Shown piece after piece: positions 1 through 7,148 of a stretch of DNA of 8,805 nt. The translations under genes and the position numbers were made by a program. How positions within the stretch are numbered: the first letter of the stretch is position 1; every line of letters begins with the position of its first letter. The DNA is from Candidatus Babelota bacterium (GTDB lineage: Bacteria; JAGOBX01): the NCBI GenBank assembly GCA_017999075.1, contig JAGOBX010000124.1, positions 1 to 8,805 on the forward strand, given 5' to 3'. Under the pieces are notes generated by a model that ran no database searches, was not told where the DNA came from, and saw nothing but the letters and a program-made list of their open reading frames with translations.

Positions 1-566
1 GCGGCAAACTTATGACAATATATAATTCCACAACAAATAAATCTGAAACGGATTTTATAGCTATGGATGTTCAAACACGAAGATTGCAAATATTAAAAGA
101 CAATCTTAAACATTATATTGGAAAAATTGATAATTTGAAAGTTGTTTGCGGCAATTTGAAAAAAATTCCATTTATGTTCCGCAGCAATGAAAAAAAGACT
201 GTGATATTGTTTGATGCTCCATGTTCAGGTTCTGGAATTATAAACAGATATCCTGGAAAATTATTTTCTATGAATAAAAACAATATAATGGAATTATCCG
301 AATTACAATTTGAAGGACTCAAAAATATTATTGAATCAGTAAAACCCGGAACAACTGTAATATATTCAGTCTGTTCTGTCCTTTTTGAAGAAACTTATCT
401 GATAATACAGAAAATTAAAAAGAAATATTCGAATATTGTTTCTGGAAATATAGATAATAGTATATTCAAGTCTGTTTTGAAATTTTATTCAACAGATGAA
501 GGAAATTTAATATATCCTTCTTCGATTTCAGACGGTTTTTTTATTGCCAAATTAATAAGGCTATAG
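1..566 (+). CDS. rsmB: RsmB-like 16S rRNA (cytosine-C5) methyltransferase, 3' part (5' end outside window)
   Basis: C-terminal part of a NOL1/NOP2/Sun-family RNA m5C methyltransferase, which uses S-adenosylmethionine to methylate a cytosine in rRNA. The gene is cut by the window edge. The frame is open from base 3 upstream of the first ATG (12) and encodes G-K-L-M, the end of the SAM-binding loop (usually PGGKT), so ATG 12 is not the real start. Counting from that Met, the sequence shows the motif A-M-D-V-Q-T-R-R-L (residues 17-25), DAPCSGSG with the family's release cysteine (Cys71), YSVCS with the catalytic cysteine (Cys121), and a terminal SDGFFIAKL typical of RsmB/Sun proteins. Both cysteines are kept, so the enzyme looks active. 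Family membership is firm. RsmB (C967 of E. coli 16S rRNA) rather than a sister enzyme is inferred from the C-terminal ending. The next gene starts 16 bases downstream. Confidence 0.9.
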   Translation, partial: GKLMTIYNSTTNKSETDFIAMDVQTRRLQILKDNLKHYIGKIDNLKVVCGNLKKIPFMFRSNEKKTVILFDAPCSGSGIINRYPGKLFSMNKNNIMELSELQFEGLKNIIESVKPGTTVIYSVCSVLFEETYLIIQKIKKKYSNIVSGNIDNSIFKSVLKFYSTDEGNLIYPSSISDGFFIAKLIRL

Positions 567-582
567 TATAATAATTTTTAAT

Positions 583-822
583 ATGATTTTTAACGAATTA
601 GAAATAAATGAAAAAAATATTGTCAATGTAATATTTTCAAAGGTAATATTAAAAAACGGATTTGTGATTGAAAACTGTAGAGGAGTAATGCTGACTGAAA
701 ATACTTTAACATTAGCAACAAAAATTTCTGGGGAAATTGCTAATCAGACAATAATACTCCGTTCTGAAATATGTGCTCTGGAATATGGAGAAATAGTTTA
801 TAAAAAAAGGTATTACTGTTAA
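583..822 (+). CDS. Small protein of unknown function (79 aa)
   Basis: I do not recognise this protein. It is 79 residues long, has no signal peptide or membrane segment, and is probably cytoplasmic. It alternates short hydrophobic strands with polar turns (for example V-I-L-K-N-G-F-V-I-E at residues 21-30 and Q-T-I-I-L-R-S-E-I-C at 55-64), which suggests a small beta barrel. An Sm-like or SH3-like fold is possible but is only a guess from the strand pattern. It has three cysteines (32, 64 and the last residue, 79). The ATG at 583 is the only sensible start, and no clear ribosome-binding site precedes it. It lies 16 bases after the methyltransferase gene. Its TAA stop (820-822) directly abuts the ATG of the response regulator, so translational coupling is likely and a link to the two-component pathway is possible. 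Confidence 0.75.
   Translation: MIFNELEINEKNIVNVIFSKVILKNGFVIENCRGVMLTENTLTLATKISGEIANQTIILRSEICALEYGEIVYKKRYYC
806..810 (+). promoter_or_regulatory. Weak ribosome-binding site for the response regulator gene
   Basis: AAAGG lies 12 bases before the ATG at 823, inside the end of the preceding 79-residue gene. The spacing is longer than ideal. The TAA/ATG junction makes re-initiation by ribosomes finishing the upstream gene at least as likely as independent binding. Confidence 0.35.
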
Positions 823-2184
823 ATGAAACCAAAAATATTATTTGTAGATGACGAAAAAAATGTTTTGCAGTTTTTTCAGGAATTATTTCAAGACGAATAC
901 GAGGTCTTTACGATAAATAATGGATTTAAAGCAATAGATATAATTTCAAAAAATTCTCCTGACCTTGTGTTTCTTGATATAATTATGCCTGAAATCGGCG
1001 GTATAGAAACTTTGAAAATGATAAAAGACAGGTTTCCAAATCAGCTTGTTGTAATGCTGACAGCAGTATCAGATGTTTCTACAGCAGTAAAATCTTTGAA
1101 ACTTGGAGCCAATGATTATATATGCAAGCCGTTTGAGATAAAAAATCTCCGTGAATTTATAAAAAAAATATTAAGTTATCAGATTTTGAAAAAAAACTAT
1201 AGAAATAATCAGGATTCCTCTTTAAAAGAAGATGGCGGGCAAATAGATATAATAGGAAATTCTTTTGAAATAAGAAAAGCTCTTGATACTGTAAATAAAG
1301 TGGCTAACAAAGATGTTACAATATTATTAAATGGTGAAACCGGTACAGGAAAAGAAGTAATAGCAAAATATATTCATGCATTAAGTTCAAGATCAAAAAA
1401 AAATTTTATTTCTGTAGATTGTTCTGCAATACCTTCGACTTTGCTTGAAAGTGAGTTGTTCGGTTATGAAAAAGGAGCTTTTACAGGAGCTGTTTCAAGA
1501 AAAACAGGAAGATTCGAGATGGCTGATGAAGGAACTTTATTCTTGGATGAAATAGGCAATTTACCTGTAGAATTTCAGCCTAAACTTTTAAGAGCAATAC
1601 AGGAAGGTGAAATTTACAGACTTGGTTATGAACAGCCTATAAAAATTGATGTAAGAATAATAGTGGCAACGCATATAGATATTGAAGAATCAGTGAAAAA
1701 AGGATTGTTCAGACAAGATTTGTTTTTCAGATTGAATGTTATCAAAATAGAATTACCGCCGTTAAGAAAAAGAATAGAAGATATTAAAGATCTGCTTGAT
1801 TATTTTATAGAAAAATTTTGCGGTAAATTCGGAATTCCTGTGAAAAAATATGACGCGTCTATTGTTAAATATCTTCAATCTTACGAATGGCCGGGAAATA
1901 TCAGGGAATTTCAAAATGCGGTTGAACGGGCGATTGTTCTTTCAGGAGAAAATGAAGAATTGTCGAAAGATTTGTTTTTTTTGAAAAATTCGTTAAGTAT
2001 AAAAAAAGACGATTTGTTCAGCAGCGGATTAACCCTGAAAGACGCTCAATCTCTATTTGAAAAAGAATACATATTCAATACTTTGGTACAATGCAAGGGC
2101 AGCAGAAAAGATGCGGCGGAAAAACTTAATATTGACAGGTCTTATATATCAAAATTAATAACAAAATACGATATTAAAATTTAA
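823..2184 (+). CDS. NtrC-family sigma-54-dependent response regulator
   Basis: Complete three-domain transcription activator (453 aa, normal length for the family). The receiver domain (about 3-115) has acidic residues Asp9/Asp10, phospho-acceptor Asp52 in F-L-D-I-I-M-P, Thr80 and Lys102. The AAA+ domain (about 143-372) has Walker A GETGTGKE (171-178), the sigma-54-contacting GAFTGA loop (218-223), Walker B L-F-L-D-E-I-G (239-245) and the sensor II region W-P-G-N-I-R-E-F (356-363). A Fis-type helix-turn-helix ends the protein (about 405-453). Members of this family bind upstream of sigma-54 promoters and drive open-complex formation by ATP hydrolysis once phosphorylated. All key residues are present, so it should be functional. 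One variation is V-D-C-S-A-I-P at 198-204, where many relatives have Asn before the Cys. The adjacent sensor kinase is its probable partner. The target genes are unknown. The start is fixed by the receiver domain N-terminus. Confidence 0.95.
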   Translation: MKPKILFVDDEKNVLQFFQELFQDEYEVFTINNGFKAIDIISKNSPDLVFLDIIMPEIGGIETLKMIKDRFPNQLVVMLTAVSDVSTAVKSLKLGANDYICKPFEIKNLREFIKKILSYQILKKNYRNNQDSSLKEDGGQIDIIGNSFEIRKALDTVNKVANKDVTILLNGETGTGKEVIAKYIHALSSRSKKNFISVDCSAIPSTLLESELFGYEKGAFTGAVSRKTGRFEMADEGTLFLDEIGNLPVEFQPKLLRAIQEGEIYRLGYEQPIKIDVRIIVATHIDIEESVKKGLFRQDLFFRLNVIKIELPPLRKRIEDIKDLLDYFIEKFCGKFGIPVKKYDASIVKYLQSYEWPGNIREFQNAVERAIVLSGENEELSKDLFFLKNSLSIKKDDLFSSGLTLKDAQSLFEKEYIFNTLVQCKGSRKDAAEKLNIDRSYISKLITKYDIKI

Positions 2185-2220
2185 ATTATCACAAAATTTT
2201 AAAATTAGTGATTTGATAAT
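2185..2220. repeat. Imperfect inverted repeat spanning the kinase start codon
   Basis: ATTATCAC (2185-2192) is mirrored by GTGAT (2208-2212) and ATAAT (2216-2220), with the TTG at 2213-2215 between the two right-hand pieces. The intervening A/T-rich block contains the self-complementary AAAATTTT. The right arm runs into the ATG of the sensor kinase. It could be an RNA hairpin that limits kinase translation, a DNA operator dyad, or a chance product of AT-rich sequence. Confidence 0.3.
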
Positions 2221-3964
2221 GGAAAAATGCAAAAAAATTAAAATAAATAATTTTATATTTTATTTTATTTTTTGTTGTGCTTTTATTCCTGCCTTATCAT
2301 ATAATGCAGTTTCAAAACCGGTTATAGAATTTTCTCAAGAAGAAATGAATTACATCTCTTCAAAACAGAAAATTATAGTTCTATGTGATTATTATTTCCC
2401 TCCATTTATATTTGAAGATGCTGTAACCAAGCAAATTAAAGGATTCAGCGTAGATATTATTAAAGCTATCTCCGAAAAAACCGGATTGGAAGTGGTGTTT
2501 AAATCTATGCGGTGGGAAAAAGTTATTCCTGCGCTCCTTAATAAAGACGGAGATATTATAGCTGGAATTATTTTAACCCCTGAACGAAATCAAATTTTAG
2601 ATTTTTCAACTCCTTACTTATTCAGTTCCAGAAATATATTTGTTCAAAAAGGAAATCCAAAAAAAATTTTAACTATAAATGATTTGAAATTCAAAAAAAT
2701 TGCAGTTCAAAAAAGTGATGTATGCGAGAATGTCATTAAAAATATAAACGGCGCCAATATTATTTTTACGGATAATCAAAAAGACGGAATTTTATATTTA
2801 AACAATAAACTGATAGATGCTTTTGTCGGAAATAAATTTTTAGGCATATATTTAATAAAATCTTTGAAAATAACCAATATTGATATGATTGAAGGGAATA
2901 TTGCTGCATCTGATTACTGCATAGGAATGAATAAAGGAAATGAAGTTCTTAAAAATATTATAAACAAAACTCTGAACATATTGAAAATGAGTGATGAATA
3001 TGATGAAATTTATAATAAATGGTTTTCTCTTTCTGAAATCAATGAAAAAATGAATGTTCAGTATAAACAGATAATTTTAATAGTGTTATTGATATTATTT
3101 ATTTTTTTTATTTTATTGGTAATATCATTAACATGGATTTATGTTTTAAAAAAAGCTATAAAATATCAGACTAAAAAAATTAATTTGTCAAGAAATGAAC
3201 TCATTGAACAAAACCGGAAAATTATTGAATCGAACGAACAACTGAAAAAATTGGATTCTATGAAAGATAATTTTGTTTCCAATGTGAGCCATGAATTAAG
3301 AACCCCTCTTGTTTCCATACTCGGTTATGTGAATTTGCTTGAAGAAAAAAAATTAGGCGATCTTAGTGAAAAACAAATTAAAGCTATAAATATAATAGCG
3401 AAAAATATAAATAAACTTCTTACGATAATCAATTCATTGCTTGATATAACTCGTTCTGAAGAAAAACTTTTTAAAGATAAACGGGAATATGTTGACCTTG
3501 TAAAAATGATTGAAAATTCAATTGCTCTCTATGAACCTATGATAAAATCAAGAAATATAAAAGTTTCATTTGATTATGATAAATCTGCAAAATATGTTTT
3601 TGAATCGCATATGCAGCTTGTAGAAATAATTATAAATAACTTGATAACCAATGCTATAAAATATAATAAAAATGAAGGCTCAATTTTTATAGAGTTGACA
3701 AAAAATGAAAAAACAATTATTCTTTCAGTAAAAGATACTGGAATAGGCATTGATAAAATTCATTTCCCGAAAATTTTTGACAGGTTCTATCAGATAGATA
3801 ACAAAATCACTTCGAATAGCGGTGGATTTGGAATTGGATTGTATTTGATAAAAAAATATGCGACAATATTAAAATCCAGTATTGAATTGGAATCTGAAAT
3901 CGGGAAAGGTTCTGAATTTAAAATAATATTTAATATTAACGGAGAAAATTACGATGAGCGATGA
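2219..3964 (+). CDS. Membrane sensor histidine kinase with periplasmic SBP_bac_3 (Venus-flytrap) input domain
   Basis: Sensor kinase of 581 residues. I chose ATG 2219; an in-frame TTG at 2213 would add two residues. A hydrophobic N-terminus (about 11-30) looks like a signal sequence. A family-3 solute-binding domain follows (about 52-270), with I-I-L-T-P-E-R-N (117-124) and D-F-S-T-P-Y (128-133). One membrane helix spans about 284-309, then a charged linker of coiled-coil type (about 315-348) with no PAS domain. The kinase core has HisKA with His358 in S-H-E-L-R-T-P, and HATPase with N-box Asn478, D-T-G-I-G (506-510) and G-G-F-G-I-G-L (535-541). No receiver domain is fused, so phosphate must go to a separate regulator, presumably the NtrC-type protein encoded 34 bases upstream. 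Arg123 aligns by eye with the carboxylate-binding Arg of GlnH-type proteins. The usual ammonium-binding Asp appears as Asn205, so the ligand may not be a standard amino acid. It overlaps the next gene by 11 bases. Confidence 0.93.
   Translation: MEKCKKIKINNFIFYFIFCCAFIPALSYNAVSKPVIEFSQEEMNYISSKQKIIVLCDYYFPPFIFEDAVTKQIKGFSVDIIKAISEKTGLEVVFKSMRWEKVIPALLNKDGDIIAGIILTPERNQILDFSTPYLFSSRNIFVQKGNPKKILTINDLKFKKIAVQKSDVCENVIKNINGANIIFTDNQKDGILYLNNKLIDAFVGNKFLGIYLIKSLKITNIDMIEGNIAASDYCIGMNKGNEVLKNIINKTLNILKMSDEYDEIYNKWFSLSEINEKMNVQYKQIILIVLLILFIFFILLVISLTWIYVLKKAIKYQTKKINLSRNELIEQNRKIIESNEQLKKLDSMKDNFVSNVSHELRTPLVSILGYVNLLEEKKLGDLSEKQIKAINIIAKNINKLLTIINSLLDITRSEEKLFKDKREYVDLVKMIENSIALYEPMIKSRNIKVSFDYDKSAKYVFESHMQLVEIIINNLITNAIKYNKNEGSIFIELTKNEKTIILSVKDTGIGIDKIHFPKIFDRFYQIDNKITSNSGGFGIGLYLIKKYATILKSSIELESEIGKGSEFKIIFNINGENYDER
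3941..3944 (+). promoter_or_regulatory. Ribosome-binding site for the tail-anchored protein gene
   Basis: GGAG lies 9 bases before the ATG at 3954 and inside the end of the kinase gene. It is the clearest Shine-Dalgarno motif in the window. It supports the ATG at 3954 as the true start and an 11-base overlap with the kinase. Confidence 0.6.
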
Positions 3965-4919
3965 TAAAAACAATAATGTGAATCAGGCAAACAATCAAAA
4001 TATAAATGAAGAAATTGTTTTTAAAATTAAACTTAAATCATTAAAACTTCTGGCGTACGGATTGATATTTTTTTCAGTTATACGTAAGACAAAGGAATGC
4101 GGGTTTAAACAGGTTATAGCTTCATTGAAACCTAATTTATATCAGGATTTGGTGATAGAACTTAATTGGGAGCTTCTGAAAGAAAAATTGTTTGATTTTA
4201 CAATAAAAAAAGCTGATACTGTGAATCAGCCTATTACTGAAGATATAATGTCAGTAATAACTGAAGCTTTAAAAGAACCGGATTTTAGAGAGGATATGCT
4301 TACCTACGCTGATAAGGAACAGTTTGGTTCGATTTATGAATTGCTAAAAAACAAGCTTTCTGATGTTATCCCTGGAAGAATTGAACTTCAGTGTGAAATA
4401 GAAAAAATTGATTCTACAAAATCATTTGAAAAACAAGCGTCTGAAGAAGAAGCTGCTAAGAAAAATGAAAATGCGATGATTGTTGATCCGAAAAGCCCTC
4501 ATTTTATCAATGTTGAAGGATTCGAAGATAAATTATTGGGTAAAAAAATAGGAAATTTAAAATCTAATGATAAAATAATTTTAAAAATTACAGATAATTC
4601 ATTTTCTGAAAAAGTTTATGAAAATTTACCTTCGTTTAAATTCGGACATCATTACGGGACTTTCACTGAATTTTATAAAGATGATTCAGGAATAAATTAT
4701 GCCGTATTTAATTTGGGAAATAATTTTTTCGGGAGGTTTAAGGTAGCAAAAGAAGATAATATAAAAAAAATTAAATATGTTATGCCTCAGAACGAAAGCG
4801 GTCTTGATAAACTTAAATTTATAACTGACAACACATTTACTTTTTATATAATTTTAATAACTGTCGCTGTAATACTTTGTTTTTTATCATGGCAGTATTA
4901 TACGTGGCTGTATGAATAA
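3954..4919 (+). CDS. Unknown protein with C-terminal membrane anchor (321 aa)
   Basis: I do not recognise this family. The N-terminus (1-20) is polar and Asn-rich with no signal peptide. Residues about 21-150 look mostly helical, with a hydrophobic stretch at 30-43 (L-K-L-L-A-Y-G-L-I-F-F) that is short for a membrane span. A charged, low-complexity linker (about 155-175, including S-E-E-E-A-A-K-K) separates this from a strand-rich region (about 180-275) with G-H-H-Y-G-T-F (231-237) and N-L-G-N-N-F-F-G-R-F (253-262). The protein ends in one strong membrane helix (about 295-315) and a very short tail. The expected topology is a cytoplasmic body anchored by its C-terminus. The start is supported by GGAG at 3941. 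The overlap with the kinase gene implies coupled expression, so it may modulate or report for this two-component system, but no motif proves that. Confidence 0.85.
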   Translation: MSDDKNNNVNQANNQNINEEIVFKIKLKSLKLLAYGLIFFSVIRKTKECGFKQVIASLKPNLYQDLVIELNWELLKEKLFDFTIKKADTVNQPITEDIMSVITEALKEPDFREDMLTYADKEQFGSIYELLKNKLSDVIPGRIELQCEIEKIDSTKSFEKQASEEEAAKKNENAMIVDPKSPHFINVEGFEDKLLGKKIGNLKSNDKIILKITDNSFSEKVYENLPSFKFGHHYGTFTEFYKDDSGINYAVFNLGNNFFGRFKVAKEDNIKKIKYVMPQNESGLDKLKFITDNTFTFYIILITVAVILCFLSWQYYTWLYE

Positions 4920-4930
4920 AGTAAATTGAA

Positions 4931-4982
4931 TCTGAATTTAATTTCAGAATAATGAGTTCATCTATGAACCATATCATTTTTT
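4931..4982. terminator. Possible terminator hairpins between convergent genes
   Basis: Two small perfect inverted repeats lie between the stops at 4919 and 5015: TCTGAA (4931-4936) with TTCAGA (4943-4948), and GTTCA (4956-4960) with TGAAC (4965-4969) around a 4-base loop. A run of six T (4977-4982) follows the second hairpin on the plus strand after 7 bases. The stems are short and AT-rich and the T run is not adjacent. This is therefore a weak call, supported mostly by its position between converging transcription units. Confidence 0.4.
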
Positions 4983-5014
4983 GATTAATAGTCATTATCC
5001 GAAAAATCCGAATA

Positions 5015-7108
5015 TTACTTTTTTGATAAAACAATCCATTCCTGAGAATAAACTGCCATTGAAAGATATAAATTCCTTAATTCGGAATAATTTGATTTTT
5101 CAATATAATCTGTTTTTCTTGAAAAATCAGAATTATAATTTATACAGCCTTCATTAACATCATATTTCCCTGTAAAACTAATATCTTTAAATGAAATATT
5201 CAATTTTTCCGGAATATAATATATATTATAATTTTCCGGCAAAATAATCTCGGCTTCAATTTTGTGAAATTCATTGCCATACCATTTTATATCAAAGTCC
5301 CTATCTGTTTTATTAAAATCGAATCCGGTTTGCACCACTCCCGGAACTCTGAAACATTTTATTTTATCGCCTGCAGATATGCAGTAATTTCGGATAGAAT
5401 ATTTATAGTTTATAACAAATTCGTTAGAATCAGAATTGTTTTCACCAAGCCGGTATTCTAAAAGTTCAGCGTTGTTATGAATACTTGAAACCATGTTTTC
5501 AAACATTTTTTTTATTTCTTCATTGTTCATTAAAACTGCTGACCGCATATCAATTGAAAAGTTCCCGTGAAATTTAATTGTTTCCTCGCATTCTATAAAA
5601 TTATCATTGCGTATTTTTATAAAAATTTTTTTATGTATACCATCATTTTCAATGGTTTTTGATTCCGGCAGTTTTATGAATTTGTATTCTTTTTGGTTTA
5701 ATATTTCGACAGCTTCAGTGTTATGAAGCTCAAAAGGAATATTGCCGATAGGTGATGTTTTATCAAAAGGGGCAAGAAAATAAGTTTTATCCTGAATTTG
5801 AACCTTGCATATTGCCTTGTTAAATTCTTTCAGATTTGCTGTCATTGAAATTTTTCCGGATTCCCCTGTTCTGCATAAAACAAAATGCGATTCTATACCC
5901 TCATTTTTCAGTAGAGCCATCATGAAAAGTATTTTATCAAAATAATTTCCTGACATAGAATTTGATAAAACTTTCAAATCGTAAAATCCGTAATTCCAGT
6001 TTAATGGGGAAATGCTGAATGTCTCGAAATTTTTTAACATAAAATCATATATTGCGCTTAATTTTTCAAATGAAGTTTTTTCCTGAATTTTTAAAGATTC
6101 GTTTATGAAAGTTAAATAATTATTTTTTTCCAGTTTGCTATAAAATATATTTGCAAAATTATAAACAATTTCATCCCATGTTTTTTTTTCTGTAGCAACT
6201 AAAGACGGCAGCACTTCTCTGTATGGCGGAATATTCTGCTCTTCATAATATTGGTCAAGATTTTCTGCTGAAAATTCTAATATTTTTCTTCCTTTAAAAT
6301 TATTAATATTAATTTTTATAACAGATGTATCATTGACAAAATAATTAATTTCTTTCGATTCTGGAATATCAATAGATATATTTTTAAATATCACAGGTTC
6401 GGCTTCCCTGAAAATTTGATTAATATAAAATGGAAAAATATAAGAATCATATTTCCTTATTGTCTCAGTAGAATAATAAATATATGATCCTGGTTTTGTT
6501 TCAGGAAGTGAAAACCGGAGTCTTTTTAAATTGTTGTATAATTGTTCTGAATAAATTTCTTCGTCTTTCAATGCGTTATCGTCAAGATGTTTAACTATAC
6601 CCTTGTCATTTATTGATATGGCGAATTCTATTGAAGGAGAATCATATAATGAATAGTAATAATAATTATTTATTCCCTGCGATTCCCCTCTTTTTTGTAA
6701 AATTTTTTTTAATACAGTATATTTTATTTTGTAGGTATTTCCGGTTATCTGTTTATATTCCGTGTTTGAATAAAGCGTTATAATTCCTGCATTAGGATAA
6801 CTGTCTGCAGATATTTCTGTTTCAGTATACTTTTTTAAAATTTCATCATTGGCAGCAATATCTTTAATATTGCTGTAAATATGCCATTTCCGCTGTTTCT
6901 GAAGATTTACGGTTTTAACTTCAGATAAATGAAATTTGAGTTTTTCCTCAGAATCAGGAATTTCAAAAAATAGAATATCGTTTTTTATTTCTGAAATTTT
7001 TCCTGAATATTCTCTGCCGTCGTTAAGAAGTAAAATATCAGCATGAGATGTTTTAAAAAATGTTGTGGCTGAAATAATAAGAAAATATAATAAAAGTTTT
7101 TTTTTCAT
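5015..7108 (-). CDS. Exported DUF3857/transglutaminase-fold protein with degenerate catalytic triad
   Basis: Complete 697-residue protein. A signal peptide is evident (basic M-K-K-K, hydrophobic core, likely cut after S-H-A at 21-23). A short SH3-like segment follows (about 24-70, including L-L-N-D-G-R-E-Y-S-G-K-I), then a DUF3857-like region (about 100-290, with S-L-P-E-T-K-P-G-S-Y-I-Y-Y), a transglutaminase-like fold (about 340-460) and a strand-rich C-terminal region. In active relatives the motifs are G-D-C-x-D, an N-H-A type His and L-D-P-T. Here they read S-G-N-Y-F-D (Tyr389, codon 5942-5944), N-K-A-I (Lys431) and L-A-P-F (Ala446), so all three catalytic residues are gone. The rest of the frame is intact, arguing for a kept non-enzymatic role rather than decay. 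It ends with the same kind of domain as its upstream neighbour, and the two are probably tandem paralogues in one operon with a 40-base gap. No clear ribosome-binding site is seen. The start is set by the signal peptide. Confidence 0.88.
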   Translation of the reverse strand: MKKKLLLYFLIISATTFFKTSHADILLLNDGREYSGKISEIKNDILFFEIPDSEEKLKFHLSEVKTVNLQKQRKWHIYSNIKDIAANDEILKKYTETEISADSYPNAGIITLYSNTEYKQITGNTYKIKYTVLKKILQKRGESQGINNYYYYSLYDSPSIEFAISINDKGIVKHLDDNALKDEEIYSEQLYNNLKRLRFSLPETKPGSYIYYSTETIRKYDSYIFPFYINQIFREAEPVIFKNISIDIPESKEINYFVNDTSVIKININNFKGRKILEFSAENLDQYYEEQNIPPYREVLPSLVATEKKTWDEIVYNFANIFYSKLEKNNYLTFINESLKIQEKTSFEKLSAIYDFMLKNFETFSISPLNWNYGFYDLKVLSNSMSGNYFDKILFMMALLKNEGIESHFVLCRTGESGKISMTANLKEFNKAICKVQIQDKTYFLAPFDKTSPIGNIPFELHNTEAVEILNQKEYKFIKLPESKTIENDGIHKKIFIKIRNDNFIECEETIKFHGNFSIDMRSAVLMNNEEIKKMFENMVSSIHNNAELLEYRLGENNSDSNEFVINYKYSIRNYCISAGDKIKCFRVPGVVQTGFDFNKTDRDFDIKWYGNEFHKIEAEIILPENYNIYYIPEKLNISFKDISFTGKYDVNEGCINYNSDFSRKTDYIEKSNYSELRNLYLSMAVYSQEWIVLSKK

Positions 7109-7148
7109 AGTTTTTTGTTTTTTTAATATAATATAATTTTGGAAATTT

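Noticed and set aside
2249-2308. Possible lipoprotein signal in the kinase (paired Cys in the N-terminal hydrophobic stretch)
   Set aside because: The residues before the cysteines (I-F-C-C) do not fit a lipobox, and the protein is already membrane-anchored by its transmembrane helix.
4051-4065. Partial sigma-54 promoter match (TGGC followed by TTGA at the right distance)
   Set aside because: It lacks the conserved GC of the -12 element, lies well inside the coding region of the tail-anchored protein, and one weak match is expected by chance. I found no convincing sigma-54 promoter upstream of any gene here.
4837-5034. Open frame of 65 codons on the minus strand across the convergent gap
   Set aside because: It overlaps the ends of two well-supported genes, has no recognisable motif, and is explained by AT-rich antisense sequence.
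7097-7105. Run of nine A codon bases just after the start of the inactive paralogue, as a possible phase-variation tract
   Set aside because: It encodes a normal Lys-Lys-Lys signal-peptide start. Similar A/T runs occur throughout the window (for example 8486-8494), so it is not distinctive.
7109-7148. TATATTA-like -10 promoter element between the two transglutaminase-fold genes
   Set aside because: The 40-base gap is almost pure A/T, so such matches are expected. No matching -35 element is visible.
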